Source of the DNA: Rhodovulum euryhalinum
GTDB lineage: Bacteria; Pseudomonadota; Alphaproteobacteria; Rhodobacterales; Rhodobacteraceae
Length of the DNA stretch: 64,000 nucleotides
NCBI RefSeq assembly: GCF_004342445.1
Contig: NZ_SLWW01000008.1
Location: 173,277 to 237,276, forward strand
Direction of reading: 5' to 3'
Shown: in pieces, positions 9,327-21,085 of the stretch
Layout of the letters: every line of letters begins with the position of its first letter
How positions within the stretch are numbered: position 1 is the first letter of the stretch
Translations under genes and position numbers: made by a program
The notes under the pieces: model-generated
What the model was told of the DNA's origin: nothing
Database searches by the model: none
Seen by the model: the letters and a program-made list of their open reading frames with translations, nothing else

Positions 9327-10367
9327 GTGAACAGCCTCGCCCACACCCCCCAAGGCCATGTCCGCTCGGCCGCCGGCCTGACCCGCCGCAGGAAGGCCGC
9401 GATCATCGTGCGCCTCTTGCTCAGCGAGGGAATCAGCCTTCCGCTCAATCAATTGCCCGCGTCGCTTCAGACAACCCTCGCGGACGAAATCGCGGCGCTC
9501 CGCTATATCGATGCTCCGACGCTGGAGGCGGTCGTTTCGGAATTCGTCGCAGAACTGGAACAGGCAGGCCTCGCCTTCCCCGGCGGCATCGACGGCGCGA
9601 TCGAGCTTCTGGGCGAGCACCTCAGTCCCGAGGCCGCGGCCGCCCTGCAGGCCCAGCACGCGGGCGACCATCCGACCGATCCGTGGAGCGTGCTGTCCGA
9701 ACAGGAACCAAAGAAGCTGGCCGAACTGCTGCTCGGCGAAAGCCCCGAGGTCGCCGCCATCGTCCTGGCCAAGCTGCCCAGCCAGATCTCGGCCGCGGCT
9801 CTCGGCCAGATGCCCGGCGCCGAGGCCCGGCGCATCGCCTTTGCGATTTCGCGCACCTCCACCGTCCCCCCGGCTGCCATCGCGCGAATCGGCGACGCGC
9901 TGGCCCACCGCGTGCTTGACGCCCCGGTGCGCGCCTTCGAGACGCCGGCCGAGAAACGCATGGGCGCGATCCTCGATGCCGCGCCCGCGGCCACCCGCGA
10001 CGACGTCCTGCAGGGCCTGGCCGAAACCGATGCCGACCTTGCCGATCGCGTGCGTCGCGCGGTCTTCACATTTGCCGACATCCCCGACCGGCTCGCGCCG
10101 CTCGACGTGCAGGCGCTGACCCGTACCGTTGATCAGCCGACCCTCATCACCGCGATGGCGGGCGCAGACGAAAAGACCCAGGTCACGGTAGACTTCATCC
10201 TGTCGAACATGTCCCAACGCATGGCCGCGCAGTTGCGCGACGAGATCTCGGAACGTGGCACCCCGGCGGCGGAAGAGGCCGAGGCCGCCATGTCCGAGAT
10301 CACCGCGGCGCTCCGCGGACTGGAAGCTGCGGGCGAGATCAGGCTGAAAGCACCGGCATCCAAGTAG
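9327..10367 (+). CDS. fliG: FliG-like flagellar motor switch protein
   Basis: Protein of about 346 residues matching FliG along its length: N-terminal RRKAAIIVRLLLSEG, a middle SEQEPKKLAELLLGESPEVAAIVLAKLP (the counterpart of the EHPQ helix), and the C-terminal torque domain with ALTRTVDQPTLITAMAGADE and FILSNMSQRMAAQLRDEI. FliG joins the MS ring to the C ring and contacts the stator. GTG at 9327 is chosen because GGAGG lies 5 nt upstream; ATG at 9291 has no ribosome-binding site. It stands alone, with no other flagellar gene in the window. The EHPQ motif is altered, so it may be a diverged paralogue. Confidence 0.82.
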   Translation: MNSLAHTPQGHVRSAAGLTRRRKAAIIVRLLLSEGISLPLNQLPASLQTTLADEIAALRYIDAPTLEAVVSEFVAELEQAGLAFPGGIDGAIELLGEHLSPEAAAALQAQHAGDHPTDPWSVLSEQEPKKLAELLLGESPEVAAIVLAKLPSQISAAALGQMPGAEARRIAFAISRTSTVPPAAIARIGDALAHRVLDAPVRAFETPAEKRMGAILDAAPAATRDDVLQGLAETDADLADRVRRAVFTFADIPDRLAPLDVQALTRTVDQPTLITAMAGADEKTQVTVDFILSNMSQRMAAQLRDEISERGTPAAEEAEAAMSEITAALRGLEAAGEIRLKAPASK

Positions 10368-10713
10368 CACCGGTGTGCTCGCAGCCGTCGGCACGCGCTG
10401 CACGTCCGCCCCGCGAGACGAGTTCCGGCGCGCGCATGGCAGGGGCAACGCCAGCAGGCGGGCCAATAGTCGGCGGCTCAGGCCACGCGGCGCCGGGTCC
10501 GGCCGATGGATCCGGGGCAGTGACCAGAAGAGATCCCGCTTTCAACACATACTGGCGGCCCCCCGAACGCACGCCTTCGCTGAACCGGAACACCACCCCG
10601 CGCCAACCGTAATTCTGGCGACAACCCGCGCGCAAAGATCGAAAGAGGCTCTTCGAGACCCGGCGCCGTCGTTCCGCAAACGCCGCTTCCGGGAAACGAA
10701 CGCCGCCCCGCCC
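10368..10713. other. Gap of 346 bp without a supported gene
   Basis: Lies between the convergent ends of fliG and the DUF1223 gene. A reading frame of 98 codons exists on the minus strand (10339-10635) but it overlaps the end of fliG, shows no recognisable motif and no ribosome-binding site that I can defend. No strong hairpin, tRNA or repeat was seen. Confidence 0.5.
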
Positions 10714-11412
10714 CTAGCGCAGCCGCGCCGCAGCCAGGATGCGGCCCGGCCCGGCCCTCTGCACCAGCGCCACGATCGGCTGCTCGCCCTCGGTCTGCAC
10801 CGTCACGACCAGCGGCTTCGCTCCGTCCCAGCGCGCCACCGCCTTCCAGACATCTACGATGTTGGCATAGTGAAACGTATGCCCCGCATTTTCGCCACGG
10901 GTGATCTCGACCTCCTGCGTCGGCTTGTAGCGTACCACCTGCAGCACCGCATCTTCCTCGAAGGCCGTATCCGAGCGGGCACTGATCGTCACGGTGTCCC
11001 CGTCGCGCTCCATCGTCAGGGTCACCGGGCTCGCCATACCGTGATGTGCCTCGATCAGCCGGGCCAGGTCCATCGGGCGATAGCCGACCACGTGATCTTG
11101 CCCGCCGACCACCATCTGCGGTGTATAGACCGACCGCTGTCCGGCGGCGCGGGCATAGGCTTTCTGGCGGCGGGTAAATGCGGGGTCGGCAAAGACATCC
11201 TTCCAGCCGATATAGTCCCAGTAATCCACGTGCAGCGCCAACGGGATGACGTCCTCGCGCTTGGCCAGCTCTGCCATCAGCGCATCCGCGGGCGGGCAGG
11301 ACGAACATCCCTGCGACGTGAAGAGTTCCACCACCACCGGTCCGTTGTCGGCCCTGGCCATGCCCGAAAGCGCCAGCCAGACCGAGATCAGCACCGTGAT
11401 GAAAGCTCGCAT
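10714..11412 (-). CDS. DUF1223 secreted thioredoxin-fold protein
   Basis: Codes for 232 residues with an N-terminal signal peptide (MRAFITVLISVWLALSGMARA) and the hallmark VVELFTSQGCSSCPPADALMAELA, a CSSC pair in a thioredoxin-like fold. Later conserved segments are LALHVDYWDYIGWKD and RQKAYARAAGQRSVYTPQMVVGG. The family is periplasmic; its biochemical role is not established. ATG at 11412 gives the signal peptide directly; the longer frame to 11571 does not. It is divergent from acnA, separated by 219 bp that must hold both promoters. Confidence 0.88.
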   Translation of the reverse strand: MRAFITVLISVWLALSGMARADNGPVVVELFTSQGCSSCPPADALMAELAKREDVIPLALHVDYWDYIGWKDVFADPAFTRRQKAYARAAGQRSVYTPQMVVGGQDHVVGYRPMDLARLIEAHHGMASPVTLTMERDGDTVTISARSDTAFEEDAVLQVVRYKPTQEVEITRGENAGHTFHYANIVDVWKAVARWDGAKPLVVTVQTEGEQPIVALVQRAGPGRILAAARLR

Positions 11413-11631
11413 GGTCCCCGCCCTGTTGTCCCCGTGCCCGACCTTCCTACAGAACCCACCCCTCCGCTGCCAATCAAGGATTCGGGAGTGCAGCGTGCGC
11501 ATCCGCCGCCGGGGCTGGATCTTCAGTGCACCGTAGTATACATAAAAATACCGCACCCTCTTGATCGCCAACGGCCGTTAGGGCAAGAGCGTGCGCGAGA
11601 GATGCGCTTCAGCCATGGAGGCCGACCCCAG

Positions 11632-14382
<2,751 letters not shown>

Positions 14383-14407
14383 CGCCTGCCCGCCACCGGA
14401 ATGAGAA

Positions 14408-14437
14408 CGCCCCCGTACGGACGACGGGGGCGTTTTT
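14408..14437 (+). terminator. Rho-independent terminator of acnA
   Basis: 9-bp stem CGCCCCCGT/ACGGGGGCG with a 7-nt loop, followed by TTTTT. Confidence 0.88.
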
Positions 14438-14502
14438 CTTGCGGAGCGACAGTTGTCTCCGATCGGCGAAACGTGCGTGCCCTCAGACCGCGCTTCCAGC
14501 AA

Positions 14503-15051
14503 TCAGTTCCCCGTGGCCGCCTTTTCGATCGCAGGGCGCAGAGTCTCTTCGATGATCGCCGGGCTCAATGGCCCCGGGTGGCGCAGCACGACGCGCCCCT
14601 GCCCGTCCACGACGAAGGTTTCCGGCACCCCGTAGACCCCCCATTCGATCGCCGTGCGGCCCGATGGATCGGCGGCGATGGCCGCATAGGGGTTGCCAAG
14701 CTGGCCGAGGAACCTGATCGCGTTCTCCGGCTTGTCCTTGTAGTTGACGCCGTAGATCGTCACGCCCTCGTCGGCCAGCGCCTCGAGTACCGGATGCTCG
14801 TCCCGGCAGGGCCCGCACCAGCTGGCCCAGAAGTTCACCAGCGTCACGCCCCCCTCGCGCAGGTCCGCATCGCCGAAGATCGCCCCCTCCAGCGGCTCCA
14901 ACGCAAGCGCTGGCGCCGTCTTGCCGATGAGGGTCGAGGGCAGCGCGTTAGGGTCATCGCGGCTGACCCCCACGAAGAACAGCGCCGCCAGACCGATGAA
15001 GATCAGCGGCGGCAGGAACATCAGCGGCGAGACACGTTTCTTTTCAGCCAT
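14503..15051 (-). CDS. ccmG: Thiol:disulfide interchange protein CcmG/DsbE
   Basis: Periplasm-facing, membrane-anchored thioredoxin that keeps apocytochrome c cysteines reduced for haem attachment. It has 182 residues: one N-terminal helix (LMFLPPLIFIGLAALFFVGV) and the active site WCGPC at Cys79/Cys82 in VNFWASWCGPCRDEHP. The later GVYGVPETFVVDGQG carries the cis-proline of the family. ATG at 15051 overlaps the end of ccmD by 8 nt. Last gene of the leftward ccmABCDG run. Confidence 0.95.
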   Translation of the reverse strand: MAEKKRVSPLMFLPPLIFIGLAALFFVGVSRDDPNALPSTLIGKTAPALALEPLEGAIFGDADLREGGVTLVNFWASWCGPCRDEHPVLEALADEGVTIYGVNYKDKPENAIRFLGQLGNPYAAIAADPSGRTAIEWGVYGVPETFVVDGQGRVVLRHPGPLSPAIIEETLRPAIEKAATGN

Positions 15052-15202
15052 CGGTCTTCCTGCGGGATTCCATCTCGTCCAACTGGCGCCGGACCCTTGC
15101 ACCACGCCACAGCGACAGCGCGATCAGCCCGGCAAGCAGCACCACAGAGATCGCGTAGGAGGACAGAACCGCCCCCGCATATTTTCCCAGATCAGGGATC
15201 AT
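15044..15202 (-). CDS. ccmD: Haem exporter protein CcmD
   Basis: Single-pass membrane protein of 52 residues that releases haem-loaded CcmE from the CcmABC complex. One hydrophobic helix (VLSSYAISVVLLAGLIALSLW) is followed by a basic and acidic tail (RGARVRRQLDEMESRRKTDG), typical of the family. The start overlaps the ccmC stop by 4 nt and the end overlaps the ccmG start by 8 nt, so translation is coupled. Confidence 0.92.
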   Translation of the reverse strand: MIPDLGKYAGAVLSSYAISVVLLAGLIALSLWRGARVRRQLDEMESRRKTDG

Positions 15203-15927
15203 GCCATCCGCTCCCGCGTGACCAGCGCCTTGATCCGGCGGGCGCGGATCTCGGTGCGCGTACGCACCAGCACGAGTGCCACGAACAGCAGCACGAACCC
15301 CGCAAGGCAGATCAACAGCGGCAGCCAGTAGACGTTGGCGATGTTCTCTTCCTTGTCCAGCGACAGCGTCGCGCCCTGGTGCAGCCCCTGGTTCCAGAAA
15401 TTGACCGCATAGCGGCTGAGCAGCGCGAAGACCGATCCGACGATGCACAGAACCGAGGTCAGGTCGGCCGCCGCGTCCGGGTTCTCGATCGCCTCCCACA
15501 GCGCGATATAGCCGAGGTAGAACAGGAACAGGATCAGGAACGAGGTGAGCCGCGGATCCCAGGCCCAATAGGTGCCCCACATCGGCTCGCCCCAGATCGC
15601 GCCGGTGACCAGCGCGATGACCGTCATGGTCAGCCCGATGGGTGCCGCCGCGCGCGAGGCCAGCGCCGAGACGTGGTGACGGCGGATCAGCCAGATCAGC
15701 GAGGTCACCAGCATCATCACCCAGGCGTTGATCGCCATCATCGCGGCGGGCACGTGAAGGTAGATGATCTTGACCGTCGAGCCGAAATTCTCGGCCTCGG
15801 GCGTCAGAAAGAAGCCCCAGACGAGGCCGACGCCAAGGCAGGCCGCCGTGGCGATCCAGACGAAGGGCAGAAGAGCCCCCGACGTCCGCATGAATTTCTG
15901 AGGGTTGGCGTATTCCCAGAGCGACAT
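15199..15927 (-). CDS. ccmC: Haem ABC transporter permease CcmC
   Basis: Inner-membrane protein that passes haem to CcmE. It has 242 residues with six hydrophobic helices and the tryptophan-rich periplasmic signature WGEPMWGTYWAWDPRLT. Conserved histidines occur in YLHVPAAMMAINAW and IRRHHVSA. Start ATG at 15927 (MSLWEYANPQKFM). Part of the ccmABCDG run. Confidence 0.95.
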   Translation of the reverse strand: MSLWEYANPQKFMRTSGALLPFVWIATAACLGVGLVWGFFLTPEAENFGSTVKIIYLHVPAAMMAINAWVMMLVTSLIWLIRRHHVSALASRAAAPIGLTMTVIALVTGAIWGEPMWGTYWAWDPRLTSFLILFLFYLGYIALWEAIENPDAAADLTSVLCIVGSVFALLSRYAVNFWNQGLHQGATLSLDKEENIANVYWLPLLICLAGFVLLFVALVLVRTRTEIRARRIKALVTRERMA

Positions 15928-15980
15928 GAGCGTTTCCTAGTCGGCTTTGTGCGCGGTCTCAACTGAATAGCGCGTGAACC

Positions 15981-16637
15981 CTAGCGCAGGTTGATGCGGA
16001 TCGCCGCAGCCGCGGCAAAGGGCAGAAGTGCCAGCGCCGCCAGGGTGATTCCCGCCAGCATCAGCACGGGCGTTGCGGTGGCCAGCCCCGCTGCGCCCCG
16101 GCCCACGGTTTCCGCCCCGAAGATCAGCGTCGGCACGTAGAGCGGCAGCACCAGCAGCGACAGCAGCAGCCCCCCCCGCTTCAGCCCCACGGTCAGCGCC
16201 GCGCCGAAGGTGCCGATCATGCTGAGCGCGGGCGTGCCCAGCCCAAGGCTCAGCACGAGCCAGCCATAGGCCGCGGGGTCGAGGTTCAGCAGAAGCCCGA
16301 GACCCGGCGCGGCCAGCGTCAGCGGCAGGCCGGTCGTCACCCAATGCGCCGCGGCCTTCATCGCCACGACGCCTTCCAGCGGGATCGGGGCGGTGGCCAG
16401 GAGATCGAGCGAGCCATCCTCGAAATCGAGCGCGAAGATCCGGTCGAGCGACAGCAGGCAGGCCAGAAGCGCGCCCACCCACAGGATGCCGGGCGCGATG
16501 GCCGAGAGGATCGCGCTTTCGGGGCCGACACCGAAGGGGACCAGCACCACGACGATCAGGAAGAACGCAAGTCCCAGCCCGAAGCCCCCGCCCGCCCGGA
16601 TCGCGAGCGCCAGATCGCGGGTCAGGAGCGCGATCAT
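15981..16637 (-). CDS. ccmB: Haem exporter permease CcmB
   Basis: Six-helix membrane subunit of the CcmAB ATPase that drives release of holo-CcmE. It has 218 residues, with the family segments [36 protein letters not shown] and [18 protein letters not shown] at 16637 overlaps the ccmA stop by 4 nt (ATGA). Confidence 0.94.
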   Translation of the reverse strand: MIALLTRDLALAIRAGGGFGLGLAFFLIVVVLVPFGVGPESAILSAIAPGILWVGALLACLLSLDRIFALDFEDGSLDLLATAPIPLEGVVAMKAAAHWVTTGLPLTLAAPGLGLLLNLDPAAYGWLVLSLGLGTPALSMIGTFGAALTVGLKRGGLLLSLLVLPLYVPTLIFGAETVGRGAAGLATATPVLMLAGITLAALALLPFAAAAAIRINLR

Positions 16638-17260
16638 GCGAAGACCTCGTCGAAGCGGTCCATGGCCCGAGGCCGGGCCTTGAAGGGGGTCACGTCCAGT
16701 TCCTCGGCCTCGAAGCCCAGGTGGATATGGGTCGCGATCACCGCCGCGCCGCCTGCGCCGAGGTGCCGGGCGACGGCCTGGCCGAACAGCGCGACCGAGG
16801 CGGTGTCGAGCGAGACGGTGGGTTCGTCCAGCACCCAGATCGGGCGGCCGGTGACCAGCAGGCGGGCGAGTCCCAGCCGCCGCTTCTGCCCGGCCGAGAG
16901 GTTCTGCGCCTGGCGAGGGGCAAGATCGCGCAGGTTGAACTCGTCGAGCGCGCGGTCGATGCCCCGCTGGCCGAAGATCCGCGCCCAGAAGCGCAGGTTC
17001 TCCTCGACGGTGAGGGTGGCCTTGAGCCCGTCGGCATGGGCGGCATAGGCCATCGCCTCGGGCGGGGCCGAGACGCGGCCCGCAAGCGGCGGCTGAAGCC
17101 CCGCAAGGGTGCGCAGGAGCGTCGTCTTGCCGATGCCGTTCGGGCCGCGAAGCAGGAGCGCCCGACCCGCGGACAGGGAAAAGTCCACCCCCTCGAGCAC
17201 CGGCACGCCGCCGCGGGCACAGGCAAGGTTTTCCACCACCAGTTCCATGGGGTTGGGCAT
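16634..17260 (-). CDS. ccmA: Haem exporter ATP-binding protein CcmA
   Basis: ABC ATPase of the cytochrome c maturation system. Walker [10 protein letters not shown] is at residues 39-47, the signature is [15 protein letters not shown], Walker B is IWVLDEP, and the H-loop region is [13 protein letters not shown]. At about 208 residues it has the usual size. ATG at 17260 ([18 protein letters not shown]) is used; ATG at 17248 (MELVVENL) is equally possible because neither has a clear ribosome-binding site. First gene of the ccm run, 154 bp after the Mth938-domain gene. Confidence 0.94.
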   Translation of the reverse strand: MPNPMELVVENLACARGGVPVLEGVDFSLSAGRALLLRGPNGIGKTTLLRTLAGLQPPLAGRVSAPPEAMAYAAHADGLKATLTVEENLRFWARIFGQRGIDRALDEFNLRDLAPRQAQNLSAGQKRRLGLARLLVTGRPIWVLDEPTVSLDTASVALFGQAVARHLGAGGAAVIATHIHLGFEAEELDVTPFKARPRAMDRFDEVFA

Positions 17261-17371
17261 AGCCGATCGGCGGGAAGCCGGAAAGCCGGAAAGGGCGCGC
17301 TCCTGCCCTCCGCCGGCGCAGGACGCAGGCGGCCCGCGTGTCCGGCGCCCGGGCATGGCGCGGCCATGCGG

Positions 17372-17412
17372 CCGCGCGCGCTCCGCGCGGGAGTATTTGG
17401 CCCAAGAAGAAG
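17372..17412 (-). repeat. 3'-end element, copy 2
   Basis: Read leftwards, the 22-nt core (CTTCTTCTTGGG then CCAAATACTC) starts 2 nt after the stop of the Mth938-domain gene. It is followed directly by a perfect 7-bp hairpin CCGCGCG/CGCGCGG with loop GAGCG at 17372-17390. Same layout and orientation relative to its gene as the other three copies. Confidence 0.72.
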
Positions 17413-17414
17413 GC

Positions 17415-17783
17415 TCAGGCAGGGTGTGCCGAGACCGGGACAAGGGCGGCGGCAACGCGGCGGCCTTCGGCGAGCAAGACGTTGTAGCTGCGCGCCGCGG
17501 ACGGGCTTGCCATCAGTTCGACGCCGAGACCGGACTCTTCGAGGCGGGCCTGCAGGCCGGCCGGCAGGGGAAGAAGCGCATCGCCCGTGCCCACCAGAAG
17601 GATGTCGGCACGCCCCGCGAGCGCGAAGAGGGGCGCAGGGTCAGTGACGCCGTTCCAGGCCTGCGCCGCGCCCTCGGCGACGATCACCGCACCCTCGTGC
17701 ACACGGCCGCCGAGGCGGAAGAAACCCGGGCCGTAGCCGTCAACCGGAAGCCCGTCGGGCAGGCGTAATTCCGTGAGTCGCAT
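17415..17783 (-). CDS. Mth938-like domain (DUF498) protein
   Basis: Codes for 122 residues of the Mth938/NDUFAF3 family, a small alpha-beta fold whose eukaryotic members help assemble respiratory complex I. Visible conserved segments are [38 protein letters not shown] and [27 protein letters not shown]. It lies 181 bp downstream of secF on the same strand, a placement I associate with alphaproteobacterial sec clusters. The bacterial function is not known. Confidence 0.85.
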   Translation of the reverse strand: MRLTELRLPDGLPVDGYGPGFFRLGGRVHEGAVIVAEGAAQAWNGVTDPAPLFALAGRADILLVGTGDALLPLPAGLQARLEESGLGVELMASPSAARSYNVLLAEGRRVAAALVPVSAHPA

Positions 17784-17964
17784 CGGCGGGTCCTTTGAGT
17801 CGAGGGCGGGCAGGCCGGGCGGATCGCAGCACCGATGATGGCACAGGTGGCGGCGCGGGAAAACCGCTTGCCGCCGCCACTGCCCGAGACCAGGCGTTGC
17901 CAGGCAGGACGGCGAGGATCAGCCGGAGCCGCGCAGGGGAACCGCCGAGGTGATCCCGGCTGCT

Positions 17965-18936
17965 TCAGGCATCCACGTTGGCGAATTGCGTCCCCGCGCC
18001 GCCGTCCTGGTCCTTGGACCAGTCGCGCTTGACCCCCAACATCAGAACAATGTTCGACGCCATATAGATCGACGAATACGTGCCCACGAAGATCCCCCAG
18101 ATCATCGCGAAGACAAATCCGCGGATCACGTCACCGCCCAGCGCAAACAGCGCAAACAGCGCGAGAAGCGTGGTGAACGAGGTCATGGTGGTGCGCGACA
18201 GCGTCTCGTTGATCGAAAGGTTCAACAATTCCTTCAGGTCCATACGCTTGTACTTGCGCAGGTTTTCCCGCACCCGGTCGAACACCACCACGGTGTCGTT
18301 GATCGAGTAACCGACGATCGTCAGCAGCGCCGCGATGATCGCGAGGTCGAACTTGATCTGGAGAAGCGCGAAGATGCCGATGGTCAGCGTCAGGTCATGG
18401 ATCAGCGCCGCGACCGCACCCAGCGAGAACTGCCATTCGAAGCGCAGCCAGATGTAGACCAGCATCGCGCCCATCGCCAGCGACACCGCGATGACCGCCG
18501 AGCGGATCAGTTCGCCCGAGACCTTGGGCCCGACGCTTTCGACCGAAGGAAAGGTGATCGCCGGGTCGACCGCCATCAGCGCCGCCTCGACCGCATTGAT
18601 CGTCTCGGGCGTGACGCTTGCCTCGTCGTCCTGGGCCTGGATGCGAATCTGGGCCACGTTCCGGTCGGGTCCAAAGCCCGGATCGAACACCTGGGAAATC
18701 GCCACGTCGCCGAGGTTCAGCGGCGACAGCGCGTCGCGATAGACGCCGACATCGACGGCTTGGGTGCTTTCGGTACGGATCGTGGTGCCGCCGCGGAAGT
18801 CGATGCCGAAATTAAGCCCCATCAGGAAGAACAGCACCACCGACAGCACCATCGCAGCCAACGAGGCGCCGAAGGTGATCGACGCGAACCGGAAGAAGTT
18901 CCAGTTCGTCTCCGAGGGCACGAGTTTCAGGCGCAT
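17965..18936 (-). CDS. secF: Protein translocase subunit SecF
   Basis: RND-like subunit that, with SecD, uses the proton gradient to pull proteins out of the SecYEG channel. It has 323 residues with six hydrophobic helices. Hallmarks are GLNFGIDFRGGTTIR in the first periplasmic region and the TM4-TM5 motif IVGYSINDTVVVFDRVRENL. ATG at 18936 lies 10 bp after the secD stop codon, so the two are one operon. Confidence 0.96.
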   Translation of the reverse strand: MRLKLVPSETNWNFFRFASITFGASLAAMVLSVVLFFLMGLNFGIDFRGGTTIRTESTQAVDVGVYRDALSPLNLGDVAISQVFDPGFGPDRNVAQIRIQAQDDEASVTPETINAVEAALMAVDPAITFPSVESVGPKVSGELIRSAVIAVSLAMGAMLVYIWLRFEWQFSLGAVAALIHDLTLTIGIFALLQIKFDLAIIAALLTIVGYSINDTVVVFDRVRENLRKYKRMDLKELLNLSINETLSRTTMTSFTTLLALFALFALGGDVIRGFVFAMIWGIFVGTYSSIYMASNIVLMLGVKRDWSKDQDGGAGTQFANVDA

Positions 18937-18946
18937 GGTCTCTCCC

Positions 18947-20608
18947 TCACACGGTGATTGTCTTGGGCCGGCGCCGTTCCATCCACAACACAACCATCAG
19001 ACGCGTCACGTAGATCGCGGTGAAGACCGAGGTGAGGATGCCCAGACCCAGCGTCACCGCAAAGCCCTTGACCGGCCCCGAGCCCATCGTGAACAGGATC
19101 GCCGCGATGATGAAGGTGGTGATGTTGGCGTCGAAGATTGCCGACAGCGCCTTTTCATAGCCAAGCTCGATGGCACGGGCGGGGCCGCGGGCGGTCTTGA
19201 GTTCCTCGCGGATGCGCTCGAACACCAGCACGTTGGCATCGACCGCCATGCCGATGGTCAGCACGATCCCCGCGATCCCGGGCAGCGTCAGCGTGGCCCC
19301 GATCAGCGACAGAAGCCCGAAGATGAGGCCCACGTTGACGATCAGCGCGAGGTTGGCGAAGAAACCGAACAGCCCATAGCTTGCCCACATGAAGACAAGC
19401 ACCGCCGCAAAGGCGGCAAGGCTGGCGATCTTGCCCGCCTCGATGCTGTCTGCGCCCAGTTCCGGGCCAATGGTGCGTTCCTCAAGGAAGGTCAGTTCCG
19501 CCGGCAGCGCACCCGCCCTCAGCAGAACGGCAAGCTGGGTCGAGTCCTCGACCGTGAAATTGCCGGTAATCTGACCCGAGCCACCCAGGATCGCCTCGCG
19601 GATCACCGGGGCCGAGATCACCTCGTCATCCAGCACGATCGCGAAGGGGGAGCCGACGTTTTCCTGCGTGTACAGCCCGAACTTGCGCGCGCCCGCGGGG
19701 TTGAAACGGAAGGTGACCGAGGGCAGGCCGTTCTGGTCAAAGGCGGGCTGCGCATCGGTCAGTTCCTCGCCCGAGACCACCGGGGCCTTTTCGAGCACGT
19801 AGTAGACGCCCTCATCCTCCATCGAGGGGTAGACGACGTTGCCCGCCCCCGGCGCCTCGTTCGGGTTCCCGGTGCGCGAGACGACCGGATGGAAGGTCAG
19901 CCGCGCCGTGGTACCGATCAGCGCCTTGAGTTCCTCGGCCGAACCGATGCCGGGCACCTGGATCAGGATGCGGTTCGAGCCCTGGCGCTGGATCGTCGGC
20001 TCGCGCGTGCCGACCTCGTCGACGCGGCGGCGCACGATTTCCAGCGATTGCTGGATGGTGCGGTCGTCCGTTGCCAGCCGCTCGGCCTCGGAGAGCTGGA
20101 CGATCAGCAGATCGCCCGCGCCCCGCACCTCGATGTCGGAACTGCCCACACCCGTCAACGTGACCGTCGGCCGGGCAAGCGCGCGCGCCGCCTCGATCGC
20201 CGCGGCAAGGCCGTCGGGGCGCGACAGCCGAACATGCAGTTCGGCGGGCGGCGAATCGACCCGCCGGATCGGCCCCACCTCGTCGCGCACATCGCGCAAT
20301 GCGTCGCGCACATCGGGCCACAGCGCGTCCATCCGGTCGGCATAGACGTCCGAGACCTTTACCTCGGCCAGCAGATGCGCGCCGCCCCGCAGATCGAGCC
20401 CCAGATTGACCAGCCCGTTCGGCAACCATCCGGGCCACGCGTCCCGCGCGGCCGCAAGTTCCGGCGTGGCACCCTGGATCTCGATGGCCTGCACGGCGTC
20501 ATTGTGCCGTTCCACCCGCTCGTAAAACAGGTTGGGCATGGCCAGCACCAGCCCGATCAGGACCATCGCCCAGATCGTGGCCCGTTTCCAAAGCGCGATC
20601 TGCAGCAT
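18947..20608 (-). CDS. secD: Protein translocase subunit SecD
   Basis: Partner of SecF in the auxiliary Sec complex, 553 residues. The N-terminal LVNLGLDLRGGAHLLAEV and the large periplasmic P1 domain are present. The membrane half carries the conserved GMAVDANVLVFERIREEL motif in TM4 and ANITTFIIAAILFTMGSGPVKGFAVTL. ATG at 20608 lies 6 bp after yajC. Confidence 0.97.
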   Translation of the reverse strand: MLQIALWKRATIWAMVLIGLVLAMPNLFYERVERHNDAVQAIEIQGATPELAAARDAWPGWLPNGLVNLGLDLRGGAHLLAEVKVSDVYADRMDALWPDVRDALRDVRDEVGPIRRVDSPPAELHVRLSRPDGLAAAIEAARALARPTVTLTGVGSSDIEVRGAGDLLIVQLSEAERLATDDRTIQQSLEIVRRRVDEVGTREPTIQRQGSNRILIQVPGIGSAEELKALIGTTARLTFHPVVSRTGNPNEAPGAGNVVYPSMEDEGVYYVLEKAPVVSGEELTDAQPAFDQNGLPSVTFRFNPAGARKFGLYTQENVGSPFAIVLDDEVISAPVIREAILGGSGQITGNFTVEDSTQLAVLLRAGALPAELTFLEERTIGPELGADSIEAGKIASLAAFAAVLVFMWASYGLFGFFANLALIVNVGLIFGLLSLIGATLTLPGIAGIVLTIGMAVDANVLVFERIREELKTARGPARAIELGYEKALSAIFDANITTFIIAAILFTMGSGPVKGFAVTLGLGILTSVFTAIYVTRLMVVLWMERRRPKTITV

Positions 20609-20614
20609 GCGCGG

Positions 20615-20947
20615 TTACGCCTTCTCCGCCGGCTCGGTCTTGTTCAGGACCTGCGCGATGGTATGGCGCACGACGCGGACGCGCACATTCTCTGCGATCT
20701 CGACCTCGATCTCGGACTCGTCCTTGACCTTGTAGACCTTGCCGATCAGCCCGCCCTGCGTCACGATCTGGTCGCCGCGGCGCAGCGACTCGACCATCGC
20801 CTTGTGCTCCTTCATCTTTTTCTGCTGGGGCCGGATCAGCAGGAAATACATGATCACGAAGATCAGGATCAGAGGGATGAAAGACGCGAAGGCGCCACCG
20901 GCGCCGCCCCCCGCGGCCGCTTGCGCAAAGGCAGGCGTTGCAAACAT
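20615..20947 (-). CDS. yajC: Preprotein translocase subunit YajC
   Basis: Single-pass membrane partner of SecDF, 110 residues. One hydrophobic helix (FIPLILIFVIMYFLLI) is followed at once by the family signature RPQQKKMKEHKAMVESLRRGDQIVTQGGLIGKV. First gene of the leftward yajC-secD-secF unit. Confidence 0.96.
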   Translation of the reverse strand: MFATPAFAQAAAGGGAGGAFASFIPLILIFVIMYFLLIRPQQKKMKEHKAMVESLRRGDQIVTQGGLIGKVYKVKDESEIEVEIAENVRVRVVRHTIAQVLNKTEPAEKA

Positions 20948-21085
20948 CGTGAGATTCCCCGTGTTGGCAGGCGGCAGGACCGCCCGGTTCCTTGGTCGCG
21001 GGGCACCCTATTCGGTGACCCCTGCCTTGGCAAGGCGAAGGCATGACGCTTTGAATGTGCGCTCGGCCGGTGCATATCAAGGGGC

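Noticed and set aside
10339..10635. Possible 98-codon gene on the minus strand
   Set aside because: No ribosome-binding site, no motif, overlap with the end of fliG and rich in Ala, Gly, Pro and Arg as expected by chance at this GC.
10375..11631. In-frame extension of aconitase by about 419 codons
   Set aside because: The extension overlaps the DUF1223 gene in antisense, and aconitase is full length from ATG at 11632 with a ribosome-binding site.
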